Assembly (NCBI GenBank): GCA_023101725.1
Contig: JALJCO010007076.1
Location: 496,001 to 560,000 of the forward strand
DNA: 64,000 nucleotides
Direction of reading: 5' to 3'
Source of the DNA: Atherinomorus stipes
Lineage: Eukaryota > Chordata > Actinopteri > Atheriniformes > Atherinidae
Below the pieces are notes generated by a model that ran no database searches, was not told where the DNA came from, and saw nothing but the letters and a program-made list of their open reading frames with translations. A program made the translations under genes and the position numbers. Below are positions 43,701-55,040 of this stretch, one piece after another (position 1 is the stretch's first letter; each line of letters begins with the position of its first letter).

Positions 43701-43701
43701 T
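37779..43701 (-). CDS. wnt7b: Wnt7b secreted signalling protein
   Basis: Secreted lipid-modified ligand for Frizzled/LRP; Wnt7 ligands also need RECK/GPR124 in brain vessels. Minus-strand exons in order: 43619-43701, 42305-42531, 39176-39447, 37779-38258; 1062 bp, 353 residues. Exon 1 gives a signal peptide ([19 protein letters not shown]). Exon 2 has [20 protein letters not shown], exon 3 [14 protein letters not shown] and [20 protein letters not shown], exon 4 [16 protein letters not shown] (the Ser is the acylation site) and ends [23 protein letters not shown]. The ending FVKCNTC and EVFTCK favours Wnt7b over Wnt7a, as does linkage to atxn10 and fbln1. The start was chosen at 43701 because an upstream ATG at 43711 hits a stop. 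Which teleost copy (7ba or 7bb) cannot be told. Confidence 0.95.
39690..40260 (-). mobile_element. Internally deleted Tc1-like transposon in wnt7b intron 2
   Basis: On the minus strand a fragment from about 39917 to 39708 reads like a Tc1 transposase core ([20 protein letters not shown] and [13 protein letters not shown], the DNDPKH-type DDE block with Asp changed to Gly). Upstream, near 40186, an [15 protein letters not shown] N terminus is visible. The middle is missing and frames are broken, so it is inactive. Confidence 0.8.
42725..42785. repeat. Possible LINE 3' end
   Basis: GCTAATGGGGATCCTTAATAAA near 42750 has the wording of a fish non-LTR element 3' end (GGGGATCCTAATAAA). It lies in wnt7b intron 1. 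Recognised by eye only. Confidence 0.35.
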
Positions 43702-44190
43702 GGTTGCGCATTGAACACGGCTGGATTTACTCTCTTGGTTTAAAAAGAAATTGTGAGAGGGGATTTTAAAAAATAGATGCGAACAAATAAATCCTTTTAA
43801 ATCTGGAGTCCAGTCGTGAAAATGAAAATTTGTGTCCGTCTCGCCCGCTTTCGAGATTGTTTAGCTAATGGAGCCGAGGCGCTCTGCGGCAGCTCCAAGC
43901 TCCGCTGTCCATGTGCTGGAGATGAGAGGCTGCATCCCCCAGCCGATGTGCGCTCTGCCACCTGGACTGAAAGGGGACTAGATGGGTGGAAAAGAGAGAG
44001 GAAGAGAGGGTGGGGGCAGATGGGGTTCCGGATTTCCGATACGCCCAGATTATGTCTCCAAAAGTGAGAATGTTGTGGCATTGGAAGGGGAGGGCAGACG
44101 GTGGTCTCTCCCGGTGAACCAGCCCTCCTGGGGATGAGTTTGCACACTCCACATCCTCACCTTCTCCCTCGTGCTCTCCTTTCATTCATG
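43702..44190 (-). promoter_or_regulatory. wnt7b 5' UTR and proximal promoter
   Basis: Directly upstream (minus strand) of the wnt7b ATG. The segment 43840-44160 is clearly GC-richer and has more CpG than the surrounding AT-rich DNA, as expected for a developmental-gene promoter. No transcription start can be fixed from sequence. Minus-strand frames of 106-116 codons here overlap each other and are not recognised. Confidence 0.45.
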
Positions 44191-46170
44191 ACTCCAAAAT
44201 ATGTGAGTTAATTGTAACCTTAAACAAAGACTAAACTTTTTAAATCTCATTATACTAATTAATGATCTTTGTCATTTAAAGCAAAATGATAAAGTTAATT
44301 ATCATTTCGACAAATATGACGTACCTTTGTTTGTTTTTCAAGTAAACTGGAGGTATTTTGCTTTGAACTGTTGAATAAGAAATTTTATGTGACTGATACA
44401 ATAACGTATAAACTAATTAGATAATGGCAAAAATAAAGTGCAGGACATCTATTTCATATTCCCTTAGAGTCTCACAGTGGTGCAGCTACTCCATGAAATG
44501 TTTCAGATATTTGTTGACTTCTATATTCTGCTGGTTTATATCAAACATTACGCCCTCATGTGGTGACATGAAAGAAAAGCTCATCTGAAATCCTTAAACT
44601 AAATATTGCTGCTAGTATCCACATCAGGTTAATTATTAGAAGAGCTTGTTTTCACAATGCTTTTTTTTTTTTTTTTTGCCAATTCTTCAGACTTTATCTG
44701 AGTTGTGTGTTTTAGTCTTCTTAAACCCACTTAGTGTTTGAAGTGGTGAAACAATCAAACAAGAGCAAATCTTTGTAAAACAAAAGTCTGCAAAAGCAGA
44801 GGAGTTTTTGCGCTGACATTTTAAAGATGCTCCACCGCCAACGGCACCTTACTTCAAGTGCAGGTGCATTTTATGGGGTTGGCTTCACAGAGTAAACGGA
44901 GGACAAAGTACATACTTTTCTGGCTTCTTGTTGACATTTTTCAGGACGAAACTGAGATGTTCTGAGCTTTACTTGAACTGAACAAATAACCACGAGGAGA
45001 TCTTGTTGATAAAATGTTCCAAAGGGAGGTATGAATCATCTGAATGCAAGTAAAAAGCTTCTTTTCAAAGACTTAAGGGTATTATTATGGAGTGGGAACC
45101 TCTTAATTTTCATTTCCTGTTACAACCAACAAAGCATTTTGTGAGATAGCAGCAATTTGGGTTATAAAAGTTTATTCTTTGATCTTTTAAGACTGGATTG
45201 CTGTTCTTATCCACTCATGTAATAATACCAGGAATGTATGCATCAGTATGATGTCAGAAGCAGCATTTTTGCTTAACTAGTTGCCAAAGAGGACAATACA
45301 CACGCTGCTTAGGCCTGAATCTTATTTTTTCAGCTTCGATAGCACTCAAACAGCATGGCTTGTCTTTTTTGCCTCACTTTGATTTGATCATTAATCAGCT
45401 GTTTTGCTACCATCTGACTTTCATTGCTGAGTCTAATTCAAAAGCTGATTCTCATCCAATCAAACAGCCCGACACAACAAAGTATCACTTGCATAATGTC
45501 CTCAATATTGCCCACCAGCAGCAGATGCTGGTTTGTGAATAACCAACAAAGTCTGAATAAAGAAAGAGAAGGGTTGCAGTAATCAACATCCTTTTAAGTC
45601 CAGATGTGGATGCATTGCTTTTTTTTATGGCCTCACTTGTTGTATGACTTGGTTTTGGCACAAGCACATACTTTAGCTTAAATGCAACCTTTCAGTGCTA
45701 AAACTGTTTAAAAGAGTGACAAATCAAACACTGAGGGCTAGTGTGACATAGTGGGAGTCAGGCCACGCTTTAATTGTCCACTGGTGTGTAATTGTGAATG
45801 ATTATAAAGAATATAACCACTGATAAACAGCACAGATTTGAATCAGATGGCAGCTAGAAAACCGATGTATCACCTTGCAGGCTCTTTCCACACTTGCATG
45901 AAATCAAGACACAGAGTAATTTAGCCTGTCACCAGCATTAATGCATTCATACTGCGATGCTGGACAGTGGGGGGGTTGGCACGAGGGTAGGGTGTGTGCA
46001 TGTGTGGAGGGGGTGCATGTCCAGGCAATATTAAGCATCAAAGCCTAAATAGTGTCATTTCAAAGCATTAAAAAAAAAAGGATGAAGTCTCCTCATCCCC
46101 CTGCCATTTTGCTGTGTCTTTCCACGGCTCAGTGAGCTGAGGAATTGATGAGACACTTCAGACTGCATCA
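44191..46170. other. Gene-free sequence upstream of wnt7b
   Basis: AT-rich DNA with a T run at 44662-44678 and no exon, RNA or element that I can support. Confidence 0.6.
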
Positions 46171-46179
46171 CCAGGTCTT

Positions 46180-46345
46180 AATTAGGGCTGGGCGATATGG
46201 CCTAAAATTAATACCACGATATATTGAGCAGTTCAAAAAAAAGGAAAAAAAGGAAAAAAAAAAAAAAAAAGGGGAAGGAGGGAAAAGAAGGAAAGAGAGA
46301 AAAAAAAAAGAGGGAGGGCGGGAGAGGGGAAAGAAAGGGGGGACC
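46180..46345. repeat. Dispersed repeat end plus homopurine tract
   Basis: GGGCTGGGCGATATGGCC and ACCACGATATATTGAGC (46184-46230) are the wording of a very common fish repeat terminus. It is followed by 84 consecutive purines (46235-46318), one C, and 23 more purines to 46342. Confidence 0.65.
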
Positions 46346-46808
46346 TTGGTAACGAAAAATGGACGATAACTCGTTACAGACTGGATGGCGTGGAGTCGTG
46401 TGGCTACAGACGGTACATGTAGCTCACCATCTTAAAGGGACAGTCTACCTAGAAACAGCCAAAACAGACAACAACTTTTCTTTTCAGTTTATTAAAACAC
46501 CAAATATACCAACAGCAAAACGACGTTGGTTAGCGCTGTAAATTCTGGTGTCGGTGAATTTTCGGTTTATCACCCAGCATTTGTCTTTATATATCATTTT
46601 AAATCACTGATATCACTGATTGCTATATCTTTGAGGCTTAGATTGCACTCACGCACAGCAAAGCAAAAATCCACTCCTCTAAAGAAAAATGTTATTTTAA
46701 AACTTTATTTTAGATACAATACACAAACATAACATATTGATAAATGCTGGAAAACTTGACCAGAATGTGGATATCATTCCCATCTAGACTTGACTGACCC
46801 TCTCCAGT

Positions 46809-47042
46809 TTGCTTAACATATCAGTAGATGATGTGGATGTTGCCACACCTCTGCATCACTTCCTACAACACCTGGACAGCAGTGGAACATATGTTAAGAT
46901 GCTCTTCCTAAACTACAGTTCTGCTTTTAATATTATCTGCCCTGACAAGATGATAGAGAAGCTGAAAGATCTCAGTGTACCAACTCCCTCCTTGAGCTGG
47001 ATTTTAGATAGAACTCGGATCCAGCATCTCAAAATCAAGTGA
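46809..47042 (+). pseudogene. Non-LTR retrotransposon reverse-transcriptase fragment
   Basis: The frame contains LQHLDSSGTYVKMLFLNYSS followed by AFNIICPDKMIEKL, matching RT domain A of fish LINEs (usual wording LFIDFSSAFNTI). The catalytic Asp of domain A is Asn here, the region before the frame holds a stop, and the RT downstream is lost. A dead 5'-truncated, 3'-deleted copy. Confidence 0.75.
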
Positions 47043-49190
47043 AGAAACCAATGATTCTCAGCGGAGAAAGGCTATATTAGGGAGGAACAGAGAGAATATG
47101 ACTGTATACTTGACACTGCTCAATTGTATGTTAGATAGGAGTCTCAACTCATGTTTAAGAGCCCATTAGGGCAATCATATCAATTCAGAGATATTCTTTG
47201 GTTTTTAGGAAACAGAACACCTGACTGGCCTTTACCCATCACAATCTGTGTTTGGGGGGTTGCCCTAGACACCAAAGCAACACATAGCAACCAATTATTC
47301 TATGTTTCATTCATGAGATGCAACAATTTCTGTTTCTTTACGGAGTTCAAGGAGCAATTAAGTTATAAGTGAGGCTTGTTATATGTGATTGGCTGATTAG
47401 TTAGATTTTTTTTTTCAATCTGACAATACAGAAAATAGTAGTAATTCAGCAAATTCAATCTTGTTATTTATTAATCAGTTGGACCAGCTGGTGATACTAA
47501 TAATAGAAATTAAATTTCATTTCAGTTTATGGTTCAAATTACGCAACTTCATTTTTTTTTAAAGGGGCATAAGAAAAAACGATGTTGCATTAAAAGAGCT
47601 AGAGTCACTGAAGTTTTAAGTTGCTCTATGCATTGTTTTATCAGACTGTCACTACATTGAACTTGCGGAGTTGTAGATCAAAAGTTCTGTGAGAAGGTGC
47701 GTCCCAAAAAAAGAATTGGACAAAAGACTTTAAGACCATTTTAAGTCACACTTCTCATCATTAATTAAGACAGAGATACACAAGCTGTAAAATAATCTAA
47801 TCATCCTGAGGAAATGTTTGCTGTACTTCATAATGCTCACTACACACACAGACACTTTTTCTTTTACTTAAACTGATTGTTTGGCAAGAAAGAAATCGGT
47901 CAGATTGCAAATTTTATAATGATGAAATAGTTTTCATCTGCAATCTGTTATCATGGCTCAGTGGCAAAATAAACATCCAACCTGCCTCTTCAAGGTCATG
48001 GTCTGAAGTACTGAAGACAAAAGAATTTTTTTTAAAAGTCACGATTGCTCTAAAATATCCCTCTTGTATTTCCTTTTAACAATACAAGCAAACACCTCAT
48101 TTATGTTTCAACCAAGTAAACAAAGGGGTCCTTCAAAAGCTATCTGAATAATAAGTAAATAAATAACTAAACTGCTTAGAGCGAAGAAAAAAACAACAAC
48201 AAAGGAAAAGTAAAGCCAATTAAAGAAGCCCCTCTTTTTAAATAATTAGTCTTAACAAATGTATGGAAATCAGTGGAAAAAAACAAGAATACAACACATT
48301 TGCATGAGTTTGGCTAAAAGTCTTTCTCAGTAGTTATTATTTAGGCAATAAAACAGTAAGGGAAGTTTTAAAAAAGGCGGTACTGGGAGAAAATAAACCT
48401 ATTTTATTATGGGCTAAGATCCTTGAATAGTTGAATTTATCTAATTTATAAACAAGAAGTTATTTTTTCTTTAAATTCTGACCAATGACAGACACATGTG
48501 GTAGTAAATAAAAAACCCACTTTGAATGTAGTCTATCATCCTGGAATTCAGTGCACTGATGGGAATATGATACTCCCACCTGAATTCATACCCAAGCCAT
48601 AAAAGGGTTAACAAGTGCAATGGCTCCAAAAGAATTCACATTCTTATAATCAACATAATCACTGAACATAAGGGAACTTTATTCATGTAGGGAAATTGTA
48701 AGGTAAGGTAAGGTAGGTATTAAAAATTCACCTGCTTTGTTTTGGCTTTTCTGCACCAAACAAGTAACTTGACATGCGCAAGGGGAACTTACTGATATGA
48801 TCACAAACACAAAAGATACTAACTTTAACATTTCCTTCCAACAGGTTCTTCTTCAGGATGCTTTTTCTTTTCACATATGATTATTTCTTACATATTGTAA
48901 TGCAAATATCTTTGTTGCTGCTAATGTTGACTTTTAAACACACATATTTTATTACACATGTTATACAAATATTCCTACTCAGATTAGGTCAGAAAAAACA
49001 GCATATTACCATAAATAAGTATTGGCATCCAAACTCTAAGCTAATCTGAAACAGTCTTGAAAGAAAAAAAAACAAACATTTTTCTTTGCCATCAATTATT
49101 TTTATTATTGTTACACATCCACAAAAATAAGTACAATACAACATCATGTAGGGAGGTGGAATAAGACATATGAATATAGATTACAGGCTT
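47043..49190. other. Gene-free sequence
   Basis: AT-rich non-coding DNA. A short GGTAA tandem run lies at 48700-48718. No gene signal. Confidence 0.6.
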
Positions 49191-49194
49191 CCCA

Positions 49195-49515
49195 TTGAGC
49201 ATTTTTTAGTCTAAAAGACATCTAATAGACGTCTAATGGTCCTTAGACATCTAGGCTAAAATTGGTCTACCACTGGTCTAAAAGTGAACGTTTTTTAGCC
49301 GTCTAAGCTTAGACTGAATCTAAACTGCTCTGTACATTGATCGATGACTTGCCAAATGTTTTGACCCAACATTTGACCATCATCTATCCAGCCTACAGTT
49401 GTTTTTTAACATAATATTTAATAATAATGGATTGAATTATAATGTCTAGATTCGGGCTTAAATATAGACCAATTACAGTCGGGTGAATTTTTGTCTAAGC
49501 TTAGACTAGACATCT
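49195..49515. repeat. Cluster of GTCTAA/TTAGAC words, probable MITE
   Basis: GTCTAA, CATCTA and their complements recur about every 10-20 bases at 49208-49325, then again as GTCTAAGCTTAGACTAGAC near 49490. The word AAGCTTAGAC occurs at both 49305 and 49497. The arrangement suggests a foldback element with internal subrepeats. Confidence 0.55.
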
Positions 49516-50514
49516 TTGGCTCGTGTGGTTCTATCCCGCCAGCCTTCAACCCCATGGTGGGAATTCTGAAACATCTTTGTGCGTAGATGGGTGAAAGTTA
49601 CAATTAAGACCTCCATGATAAACCTGCATTGGTTCTGTTCTTCACTCTGTCATGGCTTAGATTATTTGTAGGAGCCCAGTTGATGTTGTCTTTGCCAGAA
49701 CATCCTAAATGAATCACACATTAGGTCATGTAAAGTGTAGAGCTCAGTTTAAGTGTTGTTGTTGGTTCTTACTTAGCCGCCACAACCTTATTGATAAAAC
49801 AGAAGTAGTTTAGCTTTTATCACCTCATAAGCTTTAATTTACCCACCAAATAGCCAAAGCTAATGAAGAAAGACCCTAATCAACTGAAGTAAAGTGATTC
49901 ACAAACCCTCAACAAAGTGATCACTGCAAACTCGGGCATGCTTCGACTCACATGCCACTGTTCTCAGCATCTATAAAATCCTTGTTTCGCTCTCCCTTTT
50001 TAATGACTTTATGAGCAATCCTGAAGTAACTTCAATCAGTTTCCCATTCTGAACAATTAGAACGGCCAAAACCAAAGCAAATGTGAGACATTTTCCAGTA
50101 ATCGAGAATACATTTGCTAATCATGCTGTGGTCTACAATGAGGGAGGTTTACCACCGTTTTATGCTAAGCGCAAGTAATTAGCTGAATGTGATATCATCT
50201 GAATACAAGCAACTGATTGGTTTGAATCAATTAGACTGATTAAATGAGGCTGCGTAGTATTTCCAGAAGGAGGCAGTATAAGTGATAGCTAGCAATCGTT
50301 CGTTAAAAAAAAGTTATCTTATCTGGAAACAAACAGGGAAAATACAGACAGGGAAAATTAAACCCCCTTCAAGCCGTTCATTTGTCAGTAGGGATTTGGT
50401 TTTTTTGTCATCCTTACATATTTGTTCACCTTCTCTAATTCACATTTCTTAATGGAACTCAAAAATCTGTTCACTGTGAATTTCCCAAACATCTGGTCGT
50501 GAAGCAAGCTTGGT

Positions 50515-50710
50515 TAAAAACCAAAGGTGACAGAGCTTTTGCAGCAGTGGCTCTCTCCCTCTGGAACTCCTTTCCTCTCAGATCTGTGGACTCACTGATC
50601 TCGTTTAAAAAGCAGCTAAACACACCTCTTGCTTTTGCTTAGTTTTATTTATGTTTCCTGTGTTGTTTTGTGTTTTACTGTAAAGCACTTTGTGCTAATA
50701 TATAAAGTAA
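50515..50710 (+). mobile_element. L2-like LINE 3' end (C-terminal ORF2 remnant and tail)
   Basis: 50526-50643 translates without interruption to the usual end of fish LINE reverse transcriptase proteins: GDRAFAAVALSLWNSFPLRS, then SLISFKKQLNTPL and a stop. It is followed by a tail with GTAAAGCACTTTGTG. Only the 3' piece is present, as expected for a 5'-truncated insertion. Confidence 0.75.
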
Positions 50711-53700
50711 AGCAGAAAAGGAATACTGGATTTTTCTAAAGCTTTCCTTTAGGGATGTTATAAGCTATAAAATAGTGAAATAGTATATCACATTGCACAA
50801 AATGGGTCACTAAAAGTTAATTTAGTGTTTATAGAACAAACAAACACGAAGAGCACTGAGATGGGAAGGAAAAATAAACCAGAGCAGCAAGGAGTCGGCC
50901 CCATACGTTATTATACCACCTTTAAATCCTGACACTACAAACTACTTTTTAATACATCCACCTGAGGAATATAATCGAGCTTGGTCAGTATCGGGCCAAA
51001 TATGATGGCCACAGACTTTGTGGATGAAGGACAGGTGGGAGAATTATAAAATACAATTGGTGGCAACTGTATGTTCACAAATATCCCTTCTGATTGAAAT
51101 TATTTTTGGCATATTTCCTGGAAACTAAAGCGATTCAGTAAGCTGCACATTTGCCTGCTGCAAAGCACCTAATCAGAACTAAACTCTATGAGATAAGTGG
51201 GACAATATGGCAAAAGAAGGAAAAAAATCTTGTTTTCACAACTTTATTCCCAAGTCAACAGCACATTAGAGTGAGAGAAGCATCCTCAGTAAGAAATGTT
51301 GCGCTTTAAAAAAAAAAAAAAAAGATGTTCAACAAACCTTGCCTTCACAGACTTTGAGTATCTGCAAAGGAGAAAATTATCATTCCAATCAGAGATTGAT
51401 GTCAGATGAAATGTGTACATGGTGACATTTTCCTGTTCAGATTATTCAAAGTTGACAGCACCCCACTCCATCTGATAGAAACAGATCAAGTTCATTCTGA
51501 TTGCACCAGATGGTGTCGTATATAAAATCATCAGTTCTCTGCATCCATATAATCATCATTATAATACTTAGAAGCCTCTTCAAAGGAGGATTAAAAAAAA
51601 AGGCTACGAGTAGTAACAGAGACGGCAGCAAATGTTTTTTCTGTTTTACAGATGGATCACATTTAAGACACCAGCAACACTTGTAGCAGTCATGCCTGAA
51701 TCTTTATGTTAAAAGTCAATATTGACGTAAATTGTCGCCTTAGAAATATCGGAATACATCAGTGAAGCACATCTTTGCACCATGTGAAATGTAATTATGT
51801 AATGAAGATGAACATGACCACCATAGTCATGGCTATAACTCTGCGGTCTCCAACAAATACACTTTCTTGCCTTTAAGATCTGCTGCACCCAGTTGAAATA
51901 ACTTTAAGAAAATAACACAACCAATTTAATATCAACTCTGATGCAATTGTGACTTTGAATGCCACAGACAGTGTTGCAACAGACTAACACGTTTTTGGTT
52001 TCTTTTTTGTTTTTATAGCATTTGTTGACAATACGAATAATACAGAAAACTAGCAGCTTCATCCTTTGAGTGTGACATTTGAGTTTTATTGAAATGAAGA
52101 GAGACAGGCAGAGAAAGGCTCAGTTCTGTACGCTGTGTGAGTCTCTGATCTCTGGAGACATCCTGATGGGTTTTATGTGTTTGGGTCAGACAAGTGCATA
52201 TGGGCAATTTTAGTGCATAACTATGCACAACTCATGTGGCTTTCAAGCTTAACCGCAACATCAGAGGCATTGTTTGGACTCTAATACAGCAAGACAAACA
52301 CATGGAGCTTATATGTGTAATGAGGTAAAACGCATGCTGGAATGCACTAAAAATGGGTGCGTGGTTGGTGACATAACCATCGACCACCCCCTGCACAGTA
52401 AAGGGATTTCAGATTCCCGAGATAAAGAGCCAAGCTAACCCAGAGGCAAAAGAGTAGACTAAAAGACACTATTTTGTAATCAAATTTAATTTACACTGTT
52501 CTGTGTACTCTTGAAACCCGGCTGAGCTGACGGGGGGAAATTGCTTCCATGTTGAGAAACAGCAATTCTGCTTACAGACAATTAACATTTGAAGCATCTT
52601 GAACCTTTTTGAGAGTACATAAAGGCACAACCATATTTTTCAACAAATCATGAGGCACATAAATGTCTTCAGAAATGAATCCTTTTATGTGAATAAGATT
52701 TATGTTTGTTTTAAAGTACAGATTTAGAGTGATAAATGTGTTGCAGATGTCAGGGAAATGGGTACCCAACAACAGAAATGAGCAGACTTCGCAAATAAAG
52801 CTCTTTCTTGTGTGGTCTTAGAGGATGAGAATCACAAAGAAACTGTGACAGTTGAGGGTCCTGTCATTATGCCTCCAGCTGATCATGCGCCCTGGCTGCT
52901 TGGCCTCAGGGATGTCCCTCAAGCTGAATGGTCAGAGCTTGGTTCTTACTCTGGAGACTGGGATTCAAACCCCGCCTGGGCTCTCCTTCATCCAGCCACA
53001 AAAGTTATAAATGTGTCGCTTTTCTTAAATGAACATTTCCAATCAGTATTATTAATTTAATCCAACATGCTGCATTTATGCAGCTTTAAAATGACACTTT
53101 CAATTGCTGAAAGGCTATTTTTTAAAATTTATTTATTTTGCTGCTTTGTGAGTTAAAGTTTATGCACTTCACTTTGTGATTTTAATGTCCTCTATTTATC
53201 TTAGTTGAGCTGAAACTGCAGGGGGAGACAAAACACCAGAAAAAGCCTCAGTTTAGGTCAAACCTCTCCAGTTTGAATCTTTTTCTCACCAACGCTCTGG
53301 TTTTCATTGCTTGAGAATAAGCAGCTGTTATAAGTTATACCAAAACAGAAAGTGTTATAGAGTTTCAAACAGTTTTTTCCCTAATTATGTACATCTAATT
53401 AGATCATTTTCATCAATGTTTTACAAGAAAATTCCATTCCATGATCGAATCAGTTGCACGTCTGGTAAACTGTTCAGTGCTGAACTTGCAAAAAATGAGT
53501 CATTCCAACATCCACAAGGGGGCTCTTTACTCCTATGTTTCAAAGCACTGGATTCAAAGCTGTACAAGCACCCGTTGCACCCACAACTCCTCAGTGGTTC
53601 CACCATTTTGGTTCCTACCATCGAAAATTTCAAAAGTTAACCGTCACGTTGGTTTTAGCGCGCAGAATTCTGCATTTGCAACATTCCTTTAATCTTGTGG

Positions 53701-54740
53701 CTAGCAGTGAACATTTATCAGATTATATATGACAGTTGATATTCAAAAGGCTGTAGGACACATTTTCTTGAACACACAAGCACAATGATATATTTTACAC
53801 AAAGCATTTCCTTCTTGTTCAAACTGTTCATTCACATACATGGAAAATTGGATTTACAGTCTTGTTAGTATCCTTATTTTCAGAAAGAAAGTGAGTCTGT
53901 TAATAGTATTGTATGCAGTGTGCAAGCCAGAGTCATACAGTACATGCAAATACCTGGGAAAATTTGTAGCAATGTCAGTGTTCAGTGGTTAATAGGTCCC
54001 TGATCCTATTGTTCAACCCAACTTCAGTCGGTTCTGCAACATTTTCACAAGTTTTCCCTCATATAAGGACCCTAAATCTTACACACTTCTTATAAGAATA
54101 GCCTTAGCAAATAGTTTGGTTCTCTCTTTCTAGAATTATTTTTGCAGACATAAGGAGTGCCTTTTTTTACTTAAAGAGACCTGCTTAATTGCATACTTAA
54201 AAGTCTTTGTTGCTTTGCATCACCAGAATTGTAAATCCGCTGCAGATGATGTGATTCAGTACAACTTGATTTGAGCTGTTGGTAATTCATATGTGAGGAA
54301 TTATCACGCTTGGGGCTTTTGGGAATCAAACATGTGTTACACGTCTCTAAGTTTCTATCCCCTTGAAACTACTTGGCGCTTAATGGGCTGGGGCCTTTCT
54401 GTGGAAACAGTCTAAAACACTCTCTCTGTTCCTCTCTCTCTCTCGTTCACTCACCCACACACACAAATTGATACAACCACAACCTCTTAACCGGTTTTAG
54501 CAGGCTCTATTAGCCCAAATCAGAGAAAGTGAAGTAAAAACATCTTTTGTAAGAGTCACCTCATGTTAGTGCTGACCTTGCTGATTGAGTTTGCTCACAA
54601 TCACATGGGTCAAGGCTGGGGTCAGGCCCATGCATCATTTAGTTTAATGGCTGTTTCCTGCCTGCTCAAATGTACGTGCCTCATTGTAGGAAACGGGGAG
54701 ATGTAATGTAGTATGAGGCTATATTATTTACAGGACACGA
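50711..54740. other. Gene-free sequence
   Basis: Non-coding, apart from the tRNA-like piece at 52915-52990. Small open frames around 53311-53732 lie on both strands and are not recognised; they may be repeat debris. Confidence 0.5.
52915..52990 (+). other. tRNA-like segment, possibly a SINE head
   Basis: AGCTGAATGGTCAGAGCTTGG resembles a tRNA box A region and GGATTCAAACCCCGCC a box B, with tRNA-like spacing. No clean acceptor stem was found, so it is not called a functional tRNA. Confidence 0.3.
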
Positions 54741-54744
54741 TGCA

Positions 54745-55040
54745 GCAGGGGGGGAAGTAAAGGAAAAAGAAAAGGGGAGAAGAATAAAAGGAGACAGAGG
54801 GATTAAGAGAAATGGCAAGAAGCAGAGGGGAAGAAAGAGATGGTGACAAAGCCTGAGGGAGAGAGCTCTTCTAATTTTTGTGGCCTGTCCGTGTCACCAG
54901 CACCCTGTTGGGACAACAGATGTGCAGATGATGTCATGTAGAAAGGGGATAGGGCGGGAGGGCGGAGCGATCAGAACGCGGGAGGACAGTTGACAGGCGG
55001 AGCTTCGGTTTGAGAGAGGGAAGGGGGAGAGAAGGAAGGG
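54745..55040. other. Purine-rich then GC-rich patch
   Basis: 54748-54855 is almost all A/G on the plus strand. 54945-55010 has GGGCGGGAGGGCGGAGC and further CpG, unlike the AT-rich flanks. It could be a small promoter or enhancer for an unseen transcript, or repeat-derived. A consensus donor (ACGGTAAGT) follows at 55504. Confidence 0.35.

Noticed and set aside
43797..44185. Minus-strand frames of 106-116 codons upstream of wnt7b
   Set aside because: They overlap each other in different frames in a GC-rich promoter region and are not recognisable.
52915..52990. Functional tRNA gene
   Set aside because: Box A/B-like words are present but no paired acceptor stem was found; listed only as tRNA-like.
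53311..53732. Overlapping frames of 65-109 codons on both strands
   Set aside because: No family recognised and no gene structure; may be repeat debris.
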